Shown here in pieces: positions 61,291 through 64,000 of a stretch of DNA of 64,000 nucleotides. The notes beneath the pieces were generated by a model that saw only the letters and a program-made list of their open reading frames with translations, did no database searches and was not told the DNA's origin. Source of the DNA: Pohlia nutans (lineage: Eukaryota; Streptophyta; Bryopsida; Bryales; Mniaceae). Position 1 is the stretch's first letter. The number at the start of each line of letters is the position of its first letter. The position numbers and the translations under genes are program-made. The stretch spans positions 18,505,009-18,569,008 of the forward strand of contig CM040100.1 of assembly GCA_022496805.1 (NCBI GenBank), in the 5' to 3' direction.

Positions 61291-64000
61291 ATGCCGATCG
61301 AGGGCACCTCTTCGTTGGAGAAGCAAGTCGACACTTCGGTTGCAGATGCACTTCGGGGTTCGGTGGCAGAGTCTTTTGAGGACAGTAAATTGGGTGTTAT
61401 TGGATGCTGTTCTCTGAAGAGGGAGAGAAGTCAGCAAGATGTGGAGGAGGCTCGGACTGAGAAGCGCGTCAAAGTAGACAGTGACATTGGTTTGCCATGG
61501 AATTCTGTCAGTGGAAGCGTTATGGGTCCTACCGTACCCCATAGTGGCGTTGAAAACTGTCAAGATGCAAATCCAGGCAATGAGCTGGCGAGAGAGAGAG
61601 ACCATTTAAGACCATTGGTTCGAGGTACCGAAATTCCTACGGCTGCACCAATTGATACCGATCTTACTGATCTGTTGAACGATTTGGATGATGCCGGTGA
61701 CTCCGATCTCGATGACGACGAGTTCGGAGTTGGCTCTGATTTGTGGCCGGAGCCTCTCCGTAATACATGGCTTGGAAATGGTAGCATCAGTGAAAATGGA
61801 GTTCTGGCTCATACGCCACAGGCTGAAACTATCGCCGAAGTATTGAACATTTCGTCGGAACAGGCGGAAAGGGATGGTGACATCGGAACCAAGGTGCAAG
61901 CTCACACTCCACAGCCTGACACGATCACCAAAGCACTGGATTTTTCGTCGGAACAGGCTGAAAGGGATGGTGACATCGGAACCAAGGTGCAAGCTCACAC
62001 TCCACAGCCTGAAACGATCACCAAAGCACTGGATTTTTCGTCGGAACAGGCTGAAAGGGATGGTGACATCGGAACCAAGGTGCAAGCTCACACTCCACAG
62101 CCTGAAACGATCACCAAAGCACTGGATTTTTCGTCGGAACAGGCTGAAAGGGATGGTGACATCGGAACCAAGGTGCAAGCTCACACTCCACAGCCTGACA
62201 CGATCACCAAAGCACTGGATTTTTCGTCGGAACAGGCTGAAAGGGATGGTGACATCGGAACCAAGGTGCAAGCTCACACTCCACAGCCTGACACGATCAC
62301 CAAAGCACTGGATTTTTCGTCGGAACAGGCTGAAAGGGATGGTGACATCGGAACCAAGGTGCAAGCTCACACTCCACAGCCTGACACGATCACCAAAGCA
62401 CTGGATTTTTCGTCGGAACAGGCTGAAAGGGATGGTGACATCGGATCCATGATGCAAGCTCACACTCCACAGCCTGACACGATCACCAATGTACTGGATT
62501 TTTCGTCGGAACAGGCTGAAAGGGATGGTGACATCGGGACCAAGGTGCAAGCTCACACTCCACAGCCTGACTCGATCACCAGAGCAGTGGATTTTTCGTC
62601 GGAACAGGCTGAAAGGGACGGTGACATCGGAACCAAGGTGCAAGCTGACACCCCACAGCCTGAAACAATCAGTAGAGCAGTGGATTTTTCGTCGGAACAG
62701 GCTGAAAGGGGTGGTGTCATCAGATCCATGATGCAAGCTCACACTCCACAGCCTGACTCGATCACCAGAGCAGTGGATTTTTCGTCAGAACAGGCTAAAA
62801 GGGATGGTGACATCGGAATCAAGGTGCAAGCTCACACGCCGCTGGTTGAACCAATTACCAAAGCACTGGGTTCTTCTTCGGAACAGGCTGAAAGGGATGG
62901 TGACAATGACTTCATCATGGTGCAAGCTCACGATGCAACAAGAATAGTAAAGCCTAGTGCAGAGATTGTAATATTGGACTCTGACAGTGATGATGACGAT
63001 GACTTGATCATGTTTGACCACGTATCTGAGAACCTTCAGTGGAAGAATACCGTGAAGTCGGAGCCAGGTATAAGAAAACTGGAAGTGGACATCTCGCAGG
63101 TGGAAAACGCTGTGAAGATGGAGTTTGAGAGGCTACACCAGCCAGAAAAGAACCATCAATTGGAAAACGCTTTGAAGGTAGAGCCTGAGAGCATAAGACG
63201 ACCAGAGACGAGCTTTCAGTTTGAAAATGCCGTGAAGGTAGAACCTGAGAACTTAAGACCACTGGAAAAGAGCTCTGAGTTAGCGCCTTGTGAGAGCTCT
63301 GAGTTGGCGAGCGCTGTGAAGTTGGAGCTTGGAGGTACAAGTCAGGTACCGGATAGCAGGGGAAACCATGGCTTTGAAGCCCCCGCAATGCAAGGTATGC
63401 ATCACGCAGGGCAAGAGCAACCGGGGGTCGTGCTCCAAACCGTAGTGCAAGACGGGAAGTTAATGTGGGCTCTGGTTCCACAGAATACTGATGCAACACT
63501 GGGCTCCCCATATCCTGTTAACCATGTACATCCAAGGCCTCCTCAAGTTACTGGTCTGTCCAATGGTCTGCCCAATGGTCTGCCATATGGTCTGCCATAT
63601 GGACTGGGATGTTCTCCAGGCTTTGCTCCGAAGAACATACGAGAAGCCTTTTCTTCAGGAGAGCAAGCTGGGCCAAGCCACAGCTGGATCCCTCCCACCA
63701 CTTTAGCAGGTGTGCCTTCTAACAGAGGTACATGTTATTTGCAGTTCAATTTTAATTAGCTTGCTGTGGTGTGCTTTACCCCTCATTTTAAAATAAACTA
63801 AAAATCGGTTTCACATTCTTTTCTTTGATGCACTAGGTTACTGTTGTCTATTGCAGGGCATTCACAACCATCAGGCATGGGTAATGGCAACCATGCTATT
63901 GCTGGTCAAGCTGTTGTAAGTGTTCCAAGTTCTTTTCAACCTGCTGGTGAGCCACTAAGCATCCTTGTCATGCATTCTATAGTTCGAGCAATAGAGTTTG
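61291..64000 (+). CDS. Acidic repeat protein with SUMO-related motifs (partial)
   Basis: The first coding exon runs from the ATG at 61,291 to a GTACAT donor after 63,727 (812 codons plus one base). The next exon begins at 63,857 after CTATTGCAG and keeps the frame (reading GHSQPSGMGNGNHA). The gene leaves the window. The frame is open upstream to 61,270, but only from a GTG. Residues about 1-170 include KREK-type basic signals and a strongly acidic DLTDLLNDLDDAGDSDLDDDE stretch. Twelve 31-residue repeats follow. Then come IVILDSDSDDDDDLIMF, which fits a SUMO-interaction motif with acidic flank, and five [VL]KxE sites (VKSE, VKME, LKVE, VKVE, VKLE). The family is not recognised; a nuclear regulatory protein is likely. 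Confidence 0.75.
61804..62926 (+). repeat. Coding tandem array, twelve 93 bp units
   Basis: Each unit encodes 31 residues of the pattern AHTPQPDTITKALDF followed by SSEQAERDGDIGTKVQ. Units 2-7 are almost identical in DNA, while the outer units have drifted (for example ADTPQPETISRAV, AHTPLVEPITKAL), as expected for recent central expansion. The unit length is a multiple of three, so the other frames remain open as well. Confidence 0.9.

Noticed and set aside
61606..62742. 378-codon frame on the minus strand, and a 192-codon plus-strand frame at 61,874-62,452
   Set aside because: Both are shadows of the 93 bp coding repeat, whose length is a multiple of three; they repeat the same peptide in the wrong frame.

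Overview
The window is nuclear DNA of a land plant. Plant-type introns (GT...AG), class III (secretory) peroxidase genes, a piece of a ribosomal protein eL43 (RPL37A) gene, plant MITE families (CACTA, Stowaway, TTAA-flanked) and a solo LTR all point there. A broken gene that looks like a Crinkler-type nuclease/kinase and a DUF7869-like transposon gene would suit a bryophyte or lycophyte, but I cannot place the species.

Layout. 1-3.7 kb: AT-rich repeats, including a short relative of the giant element described below. 3.7-12.7 kb: a large inverted repeat whose two arms (3721-6447 and 9909-12635) each carry the same five-exon peroxidase gene, transcribed outward from a 3.5 kb spacer. 13-14.5 kb: two well-delimited MITEs. 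14.6-16.2 kb: a third peroxidase with three exons. 16.4-20.8 kb: nested MITEs and a SINE-like insertion. 20,840-35,756: a 14.9 kb DNA element with 31 bp terminal inverted repeats and a 5 bp target duplication (TAAAT), sitting inside an older TTAA-type MITE. It holds a leftward gene of unknown function and a rightward DDE-type transposase-like gene, each preceded by a long array of the same 112 bp GC-rich module. 36-40.5 kb: more MITEs. 40.65-41.48 kb: a broken peroxidase paralogue. 41.7-44.7 kb: the promoter, first intron and first codons of an eL43 gene joined to a broken nuclease/kinase-like gene. 44.7-59.4 kb: gene-poor repeats (fold-back element, solo LTR, tandem arrays, a 2 kb tandem duplication, a 26 bp G run). 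59.5-64 kb: the leader and first coding exons of a host gene for an acidic protein with twelve 31-residue repeats, a SUMO-interaction-like motif and five sumoylation-type sites; it runs off the right edge.

Main points. The giant element is the best candidate for a little-described system. Both of its genes are open apart from five in-frame stops, every one explainable by a C-to-T change, with no frameshift. Its two 112 bp arrays are inverted relative to each other but have the same orientation relative to the gene each precedes. A 1.1 kb internally deleted relative lies at 1307-2390. Second, the two peroxidase arms look identical while the sequence on both sides has diverged, which suggests gene conversion. 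Third, the eL43 fragment has GTG where its start codon should be and leads into another gene, an apparent promoter capture.
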